Shown piece after piece: positions 45,350 through 54,283 of a stretch of DNA of 64,000 nucleotides. The DNA comes from Terrimonas sp. (GTDB lineage Bacteria; Bacteroidota; Bacteroidia; Chitinophagales; Chitinophagaceae). The position numbers were made by a program, and so were the translations under genes. How positions within the stretch are numbered: the first letter of the stretch is position 1; every line of letters begins with the position of its first letter. The notes under the pieces are model-generated. The model saw only the letters and a list, made by a program, of their open reading frames with translations. It searched no databases and was not told the DNA's origin. The DNA is taken from positions 180,254 to 244,253 of the forward strand of contig WGMO01000008.1 of NCBI GenBank assembly GCA_016125075.1, given 5' to 3'.

Positions 45350-46105
45350 ATGGGAACAATTTTTAAAACCTATTCTGCCATTTTAATATTTGCCCTATGT
45401 GGTTTATTACTTGGCAACAAATGTTATTGCCAAAAAAATGGTAGTGGGATACGAGGGAAGCCAGAAGCAGTTGCTGATGCAAAGGCCATGGTGGAAACAA
45501 TGGGTGGTATTACCCTCTGGGCACAATTAAAATCTGTTCACTTTGTAACAGAGTGGTATCCCTGTGACAGGGTTGATTCGTATATTGAAAATGAAATTCT
45601 GGATCTGACCGGCCCCCGTTCATGGGCAGACAGGAAAAGTGAGATCAATCATATTTTAAGGGTATATAGCCCCGAAGGAAAACATTGGTCAATTGTTAAT
45701 GGAAAGTTTTCATATGCAAGCGATGATGTTTTAAAAGAGGATATGATTAGGGCCCCATTTAATTTTTACCACCTGGTAAAGGCCATCGCTTCAGGTGACC
45801 CATTCTATGAAGTCCGTTTTGGTACAGGAGATATACCCCATACCAGAAGGCTTGAATTTTACGGACCCGATGGCGTGATGAACGGATGGGTTATTTTAAA
45901 TGCACGCAAAGAACCTATCGTTAAGGGCACAGCACAGTATCGCTATACATTAGGGCCATTAAAAAAATTTGGTAATCTTTATTTTCCGGTATGGGGTGTT
46001 TATGATAATGGGTATACCCGTTATAATTTGATTTCTGCCACCGGTGATAACAAGGACCCGGATATGAGCCTTTTTATTCCTCCGGCTGAATATATGGAAA
46101 ATTAA
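45350..46105 (+). CDS. Secreted protein of unknown function
   Basis: A protein of 251 residues from ATG 45350 (ATG 45296 would add 18 residues before the signal peptide). Signal peptide (SAILIFALCGLLLGN). The mature part begins GGITLWAQLKSVHFVTEW, like the outer-membrane-lipoprotein-type or DUF6503-like proteins that carry a mean-field beta fold, and has many tryptophans. No catalytic motif recognised. It closes the run of secreted proteins that starts at 41413. Confidence 0.65.
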   Translation: MGTIFKTYSAILIFALCGLLLGNKCYCQKNGSGIRGKPEAVADAKAMVETMGGITLWAQLKSVHFVTEWYPCDRVDSYIENEILDLTGPRSWADRKSEINHILRVYSPEGKHWSIVNGKFSYASDDVLKEDMIRAPFNFYHLVKAIASGDPFYEVRFGTGDIPHTRRLEFYGPDGVMNGWVILNARKEPIVKGTAQYRYTLGPLKKFGNLYFPVWGVYDNGYTRYNLISATGDNKDPDMSLFIPPAEYMEN

Positions 46106-46135
46106 TTTGCATGATGCATTGGCCTAAAAGCTGAG

Positions 46136-46801
46136 GCAGCCATGTCAGGGGAAAGACAGCGGCTGGATCTGTAAGTATGCCATTGAACAATGCCCTTCAT
46201 GCTGGGAAATGCCCGACAGGGCTTACTTTGAGAGCAAGCAGTTGTATAATACAATCCGGGAGTATACGGAACAGATCAAGCGGTTCAATAACCAGTTGCA
46301 CAGCTTAAAGTTGTTACCGGTACCTTGTAAAGACACTATCAGGTCCATCGAAAAGATGAAGCCTGTTTGGAAAAAGGAATACCCATTCTGGAAAAGAAAC
46401 TGGAAATTCCTTTATAACAATGGCAGCCGGACCAGTATAAAAGCATTAATAGCATCAAGGGATTAGGCAAACGGGCGACAGCGTTACTGATCATTTATCC
46501 ACAGGGATTTAAGCACACAAAAAATCATCGTCAGCTGATCAGCTTTGCAGGACTAAGCCCAACAGAATACAGCAGTGGTAGCAGTATAAAGGGTGATAAT
46601 CGAATTTACAAAAAAGGTGGTATAGCGATCAGAGATGTTCTGTATATGTGCGCTATGAATGCCAAAAAATGCAATGTGGCCTGTAAACAACTGTTTGAAC
46701 GCTTAAAAGCAAACGGAAAAACTGGAAAGCAGGCATTAATTGCAATAATGAACAAGCTTTTAAAAAAGGTGTTTGCAGTGGTAAAGAACAAAAGTTTGTA
46801 A
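46136..46801 (+). pseudogene. Degenerate IS110-family transposase
   Basis: From codon 46451 the frame reads NSIKGLGKRATALLIIYPQG, LISFAGLSPTEYSSGSSIKG, KKGGIAIRDVLYMCAMNAKK and ends at TAA 46801: the Transposase_20 C-terminal domain of IS110/IS1111 elements. The upstream part (about 46136-46450) is readable only in another frame with internal stops, so at least one frameshift and one nonsense change separate the two, and the DEDD N-terminal catalytic domain is missing. A dead insertion sequence remnant. Confidence 0.85.
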
Positions 46802-46885
46802 CAGCCGAATTATTGCTCAGAAAAGCAATAAAAAAATTCAAATATTCCTTGTTTTTTTGCACAGTTCATTTTATCGGCAGAGCTA

Positions 46886-47329
46886 TCATGCATTTTGCAT
46901 CTTCGGCATTGCAGGAACAAGCCCATGTTTTAACATTACCATTTTTAATTTTTCAATGTCAGGAGGACCGCCGGCATTTACTATTGCAGCAACTTCCTTA
47001 AAAAAGATGGGGCCGAGCAATCCCGGAGTAATTACTGCCAATGCTTTTGCATCTTCCTGTTTTATATTATCAAAGCCATGAACAGCACCACGGGGAATAA
47101 AACAAGTTTCACCCGGAGCAATGTCGATCGGTTTACCTTCTACCGTAAACGTTACAATACCGTCTAATCCATAAATGGTTTCATCGTAACTTTTGTGGTA
47201 GTGAGGTATCGGTACTTTTGCTCCTACCGGCACTGTAAATTCAAACATGGCTGCAGAACCGTTGGTGTCTGCTGCCTCTAAGAGGAAATCAATAATGACT
47301 TGACCTACTTTAATTGTTTCTTTTTTCAT
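46886..47329 (-). CDS. Cupin domain protein
   Basis: A 147-residue single-cupin protein with the metal-binding motif 1 VPIPHYHKSYDETIYGLDG and motif 2 APGETCFIPRGAVHGFDN. Such small cupins are isomerases, dioxygenases or binding proteins; substrate unknown. It follows a Crp/Fnr gene by 74 bases on the same strand, the common regulator-cupin pairing in which the two are co-expressed. Confidence 0.88.
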   Translation of the reverse strand: MKKETIKVGQVIIDFLLEAADTNGSAAMFEFTVPVGAKVPIPHYHKSYDETIYGLDGIVTFTVEGKPIDIAPGETCFIPRGAVHGFDNIKQEDAKALAVITPGLLGPIFFKEVAAIVNAGGPPDIEKLKMVMLKHGLVPAMPKMQNA

Positions 47330-47403
47330 AATATTTATTATTAATTTTTATAGGCCAAAATTGATATACTGAAATAGCAAAGTTCTTGATTTGAAATAAG
47401 AAA

Positions 47404-47985
47404 TTATTTTTCGGCAATTTTTTTTCTGATACGGCTTAAGGTCTCCGGTGTCATGGCTAAATAAGCAGCTATGTGATAGAGTGGTATTCGTTGCAATAAA
47501 AGAGGTTCTTCTTTTATAAAGTGCATGTATTTTTCTTCCGGTGTTTCAACAGTAGCTTCAGCAAGCCTTTTTTTCAATATATAATTTGTGTCTTGCTGCG
47601 CTCTTATAAACCCCATAGTGAAAGATTGAATCTGGGTTACTGCATATACCCAGTTTTTCTGATTGATGCGTTGAAGTGTACCGTCTTCAAGTGCCTGCAC
47701 ACAAAATTCAGTTGGCTTCTTATCCAGGAAGCTTACCAGTTCGCTGCACCACCCATCTTCCATTTTGAAATAGATGGTGCGTTCTTCGCCATTATTATTG
47801 ATATAATATTGCCTCAAACACCCTTTTTCTACAAAATAAACATACCTGACTATTTCCCCGGATCGGTAAAGGTGTTCGTTCTTCTTTACCTGCACAGTTT
47901 CAAATAATTGAATAAGTTTTACAAGATATTTGTCATGTACTTTATATACCTCTTTAAGCTGGGTCAAAAGTGGGGAGCCGTCCAT
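47404..47985 (-). CDS. Crp/Fnr family transcriptional regulator
   Basis: A 193-residue protein with the cNMP barrel (NEHLYRSGEIVRYVYFVEKGCLR, about 37-59) and the C-terminal IPLYHIAAYLAMTPETLSRIRKK helix-turn-helix. It is upstream of the cupin gene and likely controls it. Its upstream neighbour on the other side is the first of the structured spacers of the accessory stretch. Confidence 0.9.
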   Translation of the reverse strand: MDGSPLLTQLKEVYKVHDKYLVKLIQLFETVQVKKNEHLYRSGEIVRYVYFVEKGCLRQYYINNNGEERTIYFKMEDGWCSELVSFLDKKPTEFCVQALEDGTLQRINQKNWVYAVTQIQSFTMGFIRAQQDTNYILKKRLAEATVETPEEKYMHFIKEEPLLLQRIPLYHIAAYLAMTPETLSRIRKKIAEK

Positions 47986-48010
47986 TTACATTTTAGGTTA
48001 AGCCTTGCCG

Positions 48011-48074
48011 ATAACGTTCGAGAATTGCTGCAGGTGGGGGATTTCATAAACGTCCCGCTGGTACTGCAGCCCGG
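48011..48074 (+). repeat. Structured spacer element, copy A
   Basis: ATAACG...AATTGCTGCAGGTGGGGGATTTCAT...GTCCCGC...CTGCAGCCCG. It aligns along most of its length with the spacers at 49041 and 57231 and contains CTGCAG dyads. See the array finding for the proposed meaning. Confidence 0.5.
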
Positions 48075-48211
48075 TTTTGTTTACAGTTTAAAGATAACAA
48101 CTAAAAGCGTTGCTTTATTTGTCGGGCTGAAAATGCTGCTGCGTAGCATAAATGGTCTTGTTAGACGCAGTTATTTTATGCAAATGTTTAACAATCAATA
48201 AAATAAAGGTC

Positions 48212-48242
48212 TTGAAAAATGTTACCAAAATTGGTAACTTTG
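48212..48242 (+). promoter_or_regulatory. Promoter with internal palindromic operator
   Basis: TTG (48212-48214), 20 bases, then TAACTTTG (48235-48242), a match to the Bacteroidota promoter. Between and over the -7 box lies GTTACCAA-AA-TTGGTAAC (48221-48238), a perfect dyad. The HTH protein encoded second in this operon is the probable binder, giving autoregulation. Confidence 0.7.
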
Positions 48243-48257
48243 TGTTTTAAATAGTAG

Positions 48258-48503
48258 ATGCCTACAGTTTATCGTTTAAATGGAATAAAGATTGATGTTT
48301 ATTCTCGTGATCATTTGCCGCCGCATTTTCAAGCTATTTATGGTGGAGATGAGGTTTTGCTTGTCATCAAGACGTTAAAGATATATGCAGGTAGTTTACC
48401 TACGAAACAATTGAATCAAGTTCAGAAATGGGCTGGTAACTCCAAAACCAAAGTTTTCCTGATGAATAATTTTTATAGATTAAATCCTTATTTAAGAAAA
48501 TGA
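48258..48503 (+). CDS. DUF4160 family protein
   Basis: An 81-residue protein with the DUF4160 signature: VYRLNGIKIDVYSRDHLPPHFQAIYGG near the start and an LNQVQKWAGNSKTKV helix. DUF4160 and DUF2442 genes come as adjacent pairs in many bacteria and behave like toxin-antitoxin-type modules, though the biochemical activity is not known. Overlaps the next gene by four bases. Confidence 0.85.
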   Translation: MPTVYRLNGIKIDVYSRDHLPPHFQAIYGGDEVLLVIKTLKIYAGSLPTKQLNQVQKWAGNSKTKVFLMNNFYRLNPYLRK

Positions 48504-49024
48504 AAAAAATAATAAAAACGCATAGAATATTAAAAATAAATCCAATTCAAGGGTTTACAATCTCATGCACTTTCAACAATGGGGAAACGAGAGAGATTGA
48601 TTTTAAGAAACTGTTTAATAAATGGAAAGTTTCAAAGGATGATCCTGAATATAAGTTATTAGACTTTAAAGAATTCAAGAAAGTAGGCTTACGAAATAAC
48701 ACTTTATCTTGGAAAAATATACAAATCTCACTTCTTGACATAGATGGAAATGAGCAACTTCAGCCTTTTGAGATCGATCCTCTGACTTTGTTTAGGAATA
48801 GTAAGGGGAGTGATAATTCGTTTAAAAAGTTTAACATAGGACCTGCTATAAAGAAAGCTAGAACTTCAAAAGGACTTTCTCAAGATGAACTTGCCTTGCG
48901 AAGCGGAACTAGTAAGACTTACATTTCCAGGATTGAGAATAATAAAATTGATCCAACGTTACATACCCTTCACAAAATTGTTGAAGTGGGCCTTGGAAGG
49001 AAAATTGAACTAAAGATTTTGTAA
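48500..49024 (+). CDS. DUF2442 - XRE helix-turn-helix fusion protein
   Basis: A 174-residue protein. Residues about 12-95 match DUF2442 (FTISCTFNNGETREIDFKKLF, LDFKEFKKVGLRNNTLSWKNIQIS), and residues about 110-174 an XRE HTH (IGPAIKKARTSKGLSQDELALRSGTSKTYISRIENN). DUF2442 is usually the free partner of DUF4160, here fused to the DNA-binding domain that would read the palindrome upstream. Translationally coupled to the DUF4160 gene. The pair is a likely self-regulated toxin-antitoxin-like unit. Confidence 0.85.
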   Translation: MKKIIKTHRILKINPIQGFTISCTFNNGETREIDFKKLFNKWKVSKDDPEYKLLDFKEFKKVGLRNNTLSWKNIQISLLDIDGNEQLQPFEIDPLTLFRNSKGSDNSFKKFNIGPAIKKARTSKGLSQDELALRSGTSKTYISRIENNKIDPTLHTLHKIVEVGLGRKIELKIL

Positions 49025-49040
49025 TTCGTTGCAATAATTG

Positions 49041-49107
49041 TGGCTAACGGACAGGTATTGCTGCAGGTGTGGAATTCATGGCTTGTCCCGCCCGGAACCG
49101 CAGCCGA
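49041..49107 (+). repeat. Structured spacer element, copy B
   Basis: GGCTAACGGACAGGTATTGC then TGCAGGTGTGGAATTCATGG, CTTGTCCCGCCCGG and CGCAGCCG. Begins 17 bases after the stop of the DUF2442-HTH gene. Clearly related to copies A and I in the array; GGACA and TTGTCC can pair. Confidence 0.55.
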
Positions 49108-49148
49108 TTTGAATAACAGTTGATTGAGTTAGCAACAAAAAATCCAAA

Positions 49149-49168
49149 CCTGCCTGCCGGCAGGCAGG
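49149..49168. repeat. Perfect 20-bp palindrome
   Basis: CCTGCCTGCC-GGCAGGCAGG, identical on both strands. A degenerate relative (CCTGCCTGCCGGTTGGCAGG) lies in the spacer near 54373-54392. Such palindromes are spread through Bacteroidota genomes, and translate to P-A-C-R-Q-A-G in spurious frames. Confidence 0.75.
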
Positions 49169-49194
49169 TAGAATTCGATCAAGTCCGATATTAG

Positions 49195-49377
49195 TTGATA
49201 CTAGTACAAGCCAGTTGGGTAGCTGTGAGAACAGATATGGCGTTACAACAATATTATCATCATCATGCCCATAAGGAGCCAAACAAAGCCATTATCAAAG
49301 TGGCTCATAAATTACTGAGCCGAATAAGAGCTGTCATTCTCAGCGGTGTCCCTTACCAGGTTGGTGTAGTAAAATAA
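49195..49377 (+). pseudogene. C-terminal fragment of a second IS110-family transposase
   Basis: LVQASWVAVRTDMALQQYYH, then HAHKEPNKAIIKVAHKLLSR and IRAVILSGVPYQVGVV, stop at 49375-49377: the end of an IS110-type transposase (the basic VAxKLLSRI helix is characteristic). The upstream frame is closed by a stop at about 49190. It is not the same copy as the remnant at 46136 because that one already has its own C-terminus. Confidence 0.75.
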
Positions 49378-49730
49378 AAGATCAATGAACATAATCAAGC
49401 TCAATAAAATGCATGAACAAAAACAGACTGCAAAACATTGGGAGTGGCATCAGCGTAAAGTTGAAGGACCACAATGCAAAGCAGGCAGCTGTTTTTCAAA
49501 AATCTAAAACAGATGCAGGTAGTTGCCTGAATATGGGAGACTACAAATAGGATGCGGAGCTGATTTCAATGTCAAGCCGCACAATTGGCAAAACCAATGT
49601 TGGCAGTAGCCATTCTTAATTCAGGGTTCACCAGGTGAATTTTTACATCGACAATAAATAGAATTCCAAATGTTCTGCCTATGTTCGCCCGACCCAATAT
49701 TGACAATGCAATGTTGGTGGCTGGCTTTAT
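49378..49730. other. Non-coding stretch after IS110 fragment
   Basis: No gene seen. The right end (about 49570-49700) has TTGGCAAAACCAATGTTGGC and a CCTATGTTCGCCCG stretch resembling CCATGTTGTATGTTCGCCC at 57421, another sign of shared spacer DNA between distant gaps of this region. Confidence 0.4.
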
Positions 49731-50477
49731 TTAGCGCCCCCCTGAAATGTCAATAAATGTTCCGGTGGAAAAAGAAGCTTCATCTGATAATAGCCATAAG
49801 ATCGCCTTTGCAACTTCTCCTGGCTGTCCACCTCTTTTCATAGGCACCATGTTTTTAATTCTGTCCACTCTATTAGGCTCACCGCCATTTGCATGTATAT
49901 CTGTATAGATGAAGCCTGGTCTGACTGCATTTACCCTTATTCCTTCTTCCGCAACCTCTTTTGATAGCCCAATGGTTAGGGCATCCACTGCTGCTTTTGA
50001 TGCTGCATAATCCACATATTCATTGGGTGAACCTGTCTTTGCGGCAATCGATGAAACATTTACAATTGCACCACCTACTCCGCCATAAAGAGTTGACATG
50101 CGTTTAATGGCTTCTTTGGAGCACAAAAAGCAACTAATGATATTGCTATTTATAACCCTTAGAATCCGGTTCATATCCATATTATCCACCCGTGATTGAG
50201 TTTCCAATATACCTGAATTATTCACTAAAGCTGTAAGACCTCCGAAATCGTCGTCAATTTTTGAAAAGAGCGATTTTACATCTGTTTCCGAAGTGACATC
50301 TGCCTGATATGCTATTGCTTTGCCACCATTTTGGTTTATTTGATGCACAATTTGTTCAGCGGCTTTTTCATTTTGTAAGTAATTCACACAAACATTATAA
50401 CCTTGTTTGGCTGCTAATAAAGCAGTAGCCGCTCTGATACCCCTACTGCTTCCTGTTATTAGAATTGTCTTTGTCAT
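49731..50477 (-). CDS. SDR family oxidoreductase
   Basis: A 248-residue short-chain dehydrogenase of the FabG/glucose-dehydrogenase type: cofactor motif TGSSRGIR near residue 8, NNSG near 87, the catalytic Ser in NVSSIAAKTGS and the Y-A-A-S-K tetrad around residues 154-158, and a WLLSDEASFSTGTFIDISGG end. One feature is unusual: the last glycine of the T-G-x-x-x-G-x-G motif is Arg, which may weaken NAD(P) binding. Substrate unknown. It stands alone in the array of small units. Confidence 0.88.
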   Translation of the reverse strand: MTKTILITGSSRGIRAATALLAAKQGYNVCVNYLQNEKAAEQIVHQINQNGGKAIAYQADVTSETDVKSLFSKIDDDFGGLTALVNNSGILETQSRVDNMDMNRILRVINSNIISCFLCSKEAIKRMSTLYGGVGGAIVNVSSIAAKTGSPNEYVDYAASKAAVDALTIGLSKEVAEEGIRVNAVRPGFIYTDIHANGGEPNRVDRIKNMVPMKRGGQPGEVAKAILWLLSDEASFSTGTFIDISGGR

Positions 50478-50536
50478 TTAGGTTCATTTTGAGCTAGCGG
50501 CCTGTGGCATCGTCTTGGCGGAATAGGATTTTAACA

Positions 50537-50598
50537 TTCCCCGCCCGAACATACCATTATTTTGGTTGTGTTTAAAGTTTGTGCCCGGTGCGGACAGG
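50537..50598 (-). repeat. Exact 62-bp repeat, copy 1
   Basis: From TTCCCCGCCCGAACATACCA to GCCCGGTGCGGACAGG, base-for-base identical with 54222-54283. It lies downstream of the lipoprotein hydrolase gene, in the gap before the SDR gene. Followed here by TATTGCTGCCAGG, the same core as in spacer copies A, B and I. Confidence 0.9.
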
Positions 50599-50640
50599 TT
50601 CTTTCCGCCGTATTGCTGCCAGGCCGGATGGCTGCAGTTG

Positions 50641-51420
50641 TTATTTTTCGGTTAGATATTTTTCAATATAGCGGTTGATTATTTTTCTCTCTTCCATTGT
50701 TGCCTCATTGTCCATACTGCTGTGATTAATATTTGTTGGTTGAATTGTGATTTTATATTTTATTTGCTCTTCGCTTGTTGGCAACACGCCTTCGTCGGCG
50801 GGAAAATCGTTAGAACGCAATGTATAAATTTTCGGTTTAAAAAGTTTTGGTAATGGCATTCTTCTATTGTCCATTGAAATTACCTTATTAACCAATTCTG
50901 GATATTTGTTAGCAAATAACATCGTCATATCTCCTCCATTTGAATGTCCTATTAAAGTTAGGTGCCGATAATCCAAGTTGGGTTTTATTTCTTTCATTTT
51001 CTTTAGCACAAACAAAATATTTTCAACCCCTCTTTCCCAATTTGGTCTTCGGACTATTTGTAAATTTCCCTTCATTGGCAAAAGTTCGTCAGTCGGTAAT
51101 TCGTGCTGAATGCTTACAACATAGTATCCTTTTGAAGCCAAATTTTCTGTTAAGTATGAGTAAACTAAATTGTTGCCACCCTTGTTTTGACCATAACCAT
51201 GACTAAAAATTATAATCTGCTGATTTTTGATTTCCTGGCCAGTTTTTGGAAAGTAAAAAGCCACTGGAATCTTTCTATTCCTTGCATTGTCAAATATTTC
51301 AACATTATCTAATTTAAAATCGTAAGTTTTATTAATTGTTTGTAGCGTTGTTGCTGTTTTGTGATTCAGACAACTTGTCAAAATTGTAGATAATATAATT
51401 AGTTTGTAAAGCTGTGTCAT
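50641..51420 (-). CDS. Alpha/beta hydrolase lipoprotein
   Basis: A protein of 259 residues from the ATG at 51420 (the frame reaches 51495 but adds residues before the signal). Lipobox ILTSC. The alpha/beta hydrolase fold is shown by QQIIIFSHGYGQNKGG (oxyanion HG), GHSNGGDMTMLF (nucleophile Ser), and a later Asp and His (INHSSM). A surface- or periplasm-anchored esterase/peptidase, substrate unknown. A separate unit among the small genes of this region. Confidence 0.85.
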   Translation of the reverse strand: MTQLYKLIILSTILTSCLNHKTATTLQTINKTYDFKLDNVEIFDNARNRKIPVAFYFPKTGQEIKNQQIIIFSHGYGQNKGGNNLVYSYLTENLASKGYYVVSIQHELPTDELLPMKGNLQIVRRPNWERGVENILFVLKKMKEIKPNLDYRHLTLIGHSNGGDMTMLFANKYPELVNKVISMDNRRMPLPKLFKPKIYTLRSNDFPADEGVLPTSEEQIKYKITIQPTNINHSSMDNEATMEERKIINRYIEKYLTEK

Positions 51421-51603
51421 TTGTATCTGGGTTGTAAGCTCTCTCAAAAGTTGGCTATTTGAATTAAGTGAATAAACTCTAATTGAAGTTAACAACTAAA
51501 AGTCAAGTTAATAATGTCCAGTTTAAACTGAAGCTGATATCAAAAACTCCCGAAGATAACATCGTCCTGCCCCCATTTTGAAAATAATTTTTGGTAAAGG
51601 CTG

Positions 51604-52617
51604 TTATTTTTTTGTCAACCATTTGATGGCAGCTTTAATTTTACTGTCATTTAATAGGTTGTGAAAATTATTTCCCTGTGTAATCGAAATATCCGGGTTT
51701 AAATTTGGCTTATAAATTTGTTTTTTTCTGTCAGCAACATAATTAGTTGCAAAATTTAAAGTTAAATTTGAAGCAAATTGAAAATAACCATTTGAGGTGG
51801 TATAACCATCTGCTGTGGGTTCTCCAATAAAAATTGTATTTACCCTTCCTTTAAAGGCAATCGCTACCATACTACCAGCACTTTTGGTAACAGGCCCAAT
51901 AATTACTACAATAGGCACCTTGGTCAAGTTGGATTTTTGTTTTACTTTAATATCTGTTGCCTTATAATCGCCAATAACTAAATTTCCGTTTTTAATTTCC
52001 CAGGTCCTGGTTATACTATCATTTATATCAGTTTCAAAACCGATTGTTTGGTTGCCTAAAAATTGGCTTAATCCGGAAAGCATCGGATACAAATTGCCTC
52101 CGCCATTGAAGCGTTAATCAATAATGTACCCCTTTTTACAGTGCTTTGATAAATTATGTATTGTATCAGCAAATGATTGAGCGAAAATATTTATTTGCTT
52201 TGTATCAAATACCTCAAAAGATGGAATCTTTATAAACCCGATTTCTTTACCAATTATTTCAGAATGTATTTCATTTGTAACTGATATTGCCTTGTAGTTT
52301 AGTGGCTTGAGCCAAGTTAATACCGAATCTTCAAAACCAGGATAATGTCCATAATACTGGTTGTTGAGATATATTTGTGAATGAACATCATTTAAATTCT
52401 TTAAGACAGTTACAAAACATATCATCGTATCTGCATTAGATTTTGCCGTCTTTATTTGCTCATAAAAAATTTTATCAACTTTCTCCCAGTCAACTGTACC
52501 CCGATGAATGGAGTTGAATTTGATTAATGTATAAAGGCTGTCAGTGGGAACAGGAAATTGCCCAAAAGAAATGGAAAACGCAAGTGTCAGAAATATCGTT
52601 TGGTTCAATTTTTTCAT
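51604..52617 (-). pseudogene. S41 family peptidase split by an in-frame stop codon
   Basis: A single gene of 337 codons read as two in-frame pieces. The first (52114-52617) has a signal peptide and ends KKGYIID; the stop is TAA at 52114-52116; the frame then continues RFNGGGNLYPMLSG..., VVIIGPVTKSAGSMVAIAF..., IGEPTADGYTTSNGY. Together KKGYIID-x-RFNGGGN is the S41 core motif D-L-R-x-N-x-G-G, so one base change (probably TTA to TAA) removed the codon for Leu. The rest, including the catalytic SAGSM serine, is intact. Confidence 0.9.
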
Positions 52618-52761
52618 TTGCGGCGGGTTCTATAATAGCTGACGGCTGTGTGCTTTGCGGGCGGACGGGAAATTGAAGAATAAATGCCGATTTTTGTATT
52701 AAAGTTCAATTGAAAAATTTTCTTGAATTTTGCACTTCAGCCCGCTTGACGCAAAACCGTG

Positions 52762-54156
52762 TTAGTGGTTTGTTTTTTCTGGCTTTTCTATCTGTTTAAG
52801 AACAATATTCAACCATTCAGTTTCATTAACTGAAGTCAAATCAATGTCGGGAGAAATACCAATGCTCTCAAAGTTGTCATTGGTTTTAAAAATCATTTTC
52901 TTTGTTGTCACTGCTACCCAAATGTTTAATCCGGGAAGTTTTACTGGCATCCAGTCTCCATACGATAATGCTCCAAATGTATTTTCTCCAAAAGTTTGAA
53001 TTTTCTTTGAACTTTTTGCTTGTAAAATAAATCCTTCCGCAGTACTTGCAGTGTTTCGATTAAAAAGTAGTGCAATGTTCATTGGTGAATTTATCTCCAA
53101 TGCAATAGTGTCCAGTTCATTTTCGATTGGTGTAAAACGCCCTAAATTTTCTCTTAAAAACTCAACATACTTTAATTCATTAATGCTGTCTTCCTTCGTT
53201 TCAGCATATTCATATTTAGTTTCGTCGTAATACCCATAGTTATCTTTGCTTACCCAAACGGAACCATAATATGGAGATTCTGTAATGTTTGTATCTAACA
53301 CGTAGGGTAAAATAGACTGAAATGCGTCAAATCCTCCACCTCCGTTATTTCTCAGGTCAATAATCAAGTTTTTCTTCGAGATAATTTCTGTTCGATTCTT
53401 TGTGATTAAACTGTCTATTTTATACTTAAATATCAAATCAAAGGATGGGATTTTTAAATAATTTGTTTTTTCAGACAATGATTCGAAGAGAAAGTTATTT
53501 TCGGTATTTGATTGTTCCTGCCTGTTTTGTTTTTGCCTGTAGAAGATTAAATTACGTCCAATTTTAAGAGACGAATCAGTGTAGGTTACGTTGAATGATT
53601 TAGGAATTAAATTCGTTCTCCAATAAATACAATTGAATGTGCCATTTGACGCCTTAAAAAATTCAATTTTTTGTTGACCTCTCTTCCATGACTTTGATTT
53701 ATCTTCATTTATTACTGCAATCCATTCCCCAAGAGTGGTTTTGGAAGGGAAAACGTTAACACTAAAACTGCCGTCCTGATAATACCACTTACCTTCAAAG
53801 GGGGCTGATTCATAGTTTTTGTTTCGTTTAAATTTAATAATTGTATTTGGTTGTGGAGTATAATTGTCATCATATGAGATGAATGAATGTTCGTCACGAA
53901 AAAAGGACAAATACAAGGCCACTAATCCAATACAATTTTTTCTACTCTCAATTTTTTTTGCTTTGTTATTAATTTCTGTTTTAAAAAGAGCGTAATCAGC
54001 AAATCTTTTTTGCTCTATTACCTGATGTTGGTAAGATGCTTGATTATCCTCAATTTTTTGCTGAAGAAATGCTATGCTTTTGAGACAATCACATTCCTGT
54101 CCGAACAGATTGAACGAAGTAGTAAAAATTAATATATGTAAAATTATTAATTTCAT
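52762..54156 (-). CDS. Secreted S41 family peptidase
   Basis: A 464-residue protein with signal peptide (about 1-19). The C-terminal half has the S41 core: KKNLIIDLRNNGGGGFDAFQ around residue 262, FNRNTASTAEGFILQAKSSK with the catalytic Ser, and TFGENTFGALSYGDW. The N-terminal 230 residues are an extra domain with no recognised family. It is a different member from the interrupted S41 gene downstream. Independent unit bounded by spacers; the AT-rich composition resembles the rest of the array. Confidence 0.86.
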   Translation of the reverse strand: MKLIILHILIFTTSFNLFGQECDCLKSIAFLQQKIEDNQASYQHQVIEQKRFADYALFKTEINNKAKKIESRKNCIGLVALYLSFFRDEHSFISYDDNYTPQPNTIIKFKRNKNYESAPFEGKWYYQDGSFSVNVFPSKTTLGEWIAVINEDKSKSWKRGQQKIEFFKASNGTFNCIYWRTNLIPKSFNVTYTDSSLKIGRNLIFYRQKQNRQEQSNTENNFLFESLSEKTNYLKIPSFDLIFKYKIDSLITKNRTEIISKKNLIIDLRNNGGGGFDAFQSILPYVLDTNITESPYYGSVWVSKDNYGYYDETKYEYAETKEDSINELKYVEFLRENLGRFTPIENELDTIALEINSPMNIALLFNRNTASTAEGFILQAKSSKKIQTFGENTFGALSYGDWMPVKLPGLNIWVAVTTKKMIFKTNDNFESIGISPDIDLTSVNETEWLNIVLKQIEKPEKTNH

Positions 54157-54221
54157 TTAGTTTGTTTGTTATATTTTATTACCATGACCGCTAATGTCCC
54201 TGACGAAATACGGCTTTAGCC

Positions 54222-54283
54222 TTCCCCGCCCGAACATACCATTATTTTGGTTGTGTTTAAAGTTTGTGCCCGGTGCGGACAGG
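54222..54283 (-). repeat. Exact 62-bp repeat, copy 2
   Basis: Identical to 50537-50598. Lies downstream of the DUF3024 gene and upstream of the S41 peptidase gene. About 125 bases of other sequence, including a degenerate 20-bp palindrome, separate it here from the TATTGCTGCCAGG core that directly follows in copy 1. Confidence 0.9.

Noticed and set aside
49076..49282. 68-codon reverse frame
   Set aside because: Created by the 20-bp palindrome (P-A-C-R-Q-A-G) and the IS110 fragment; no start context or family.
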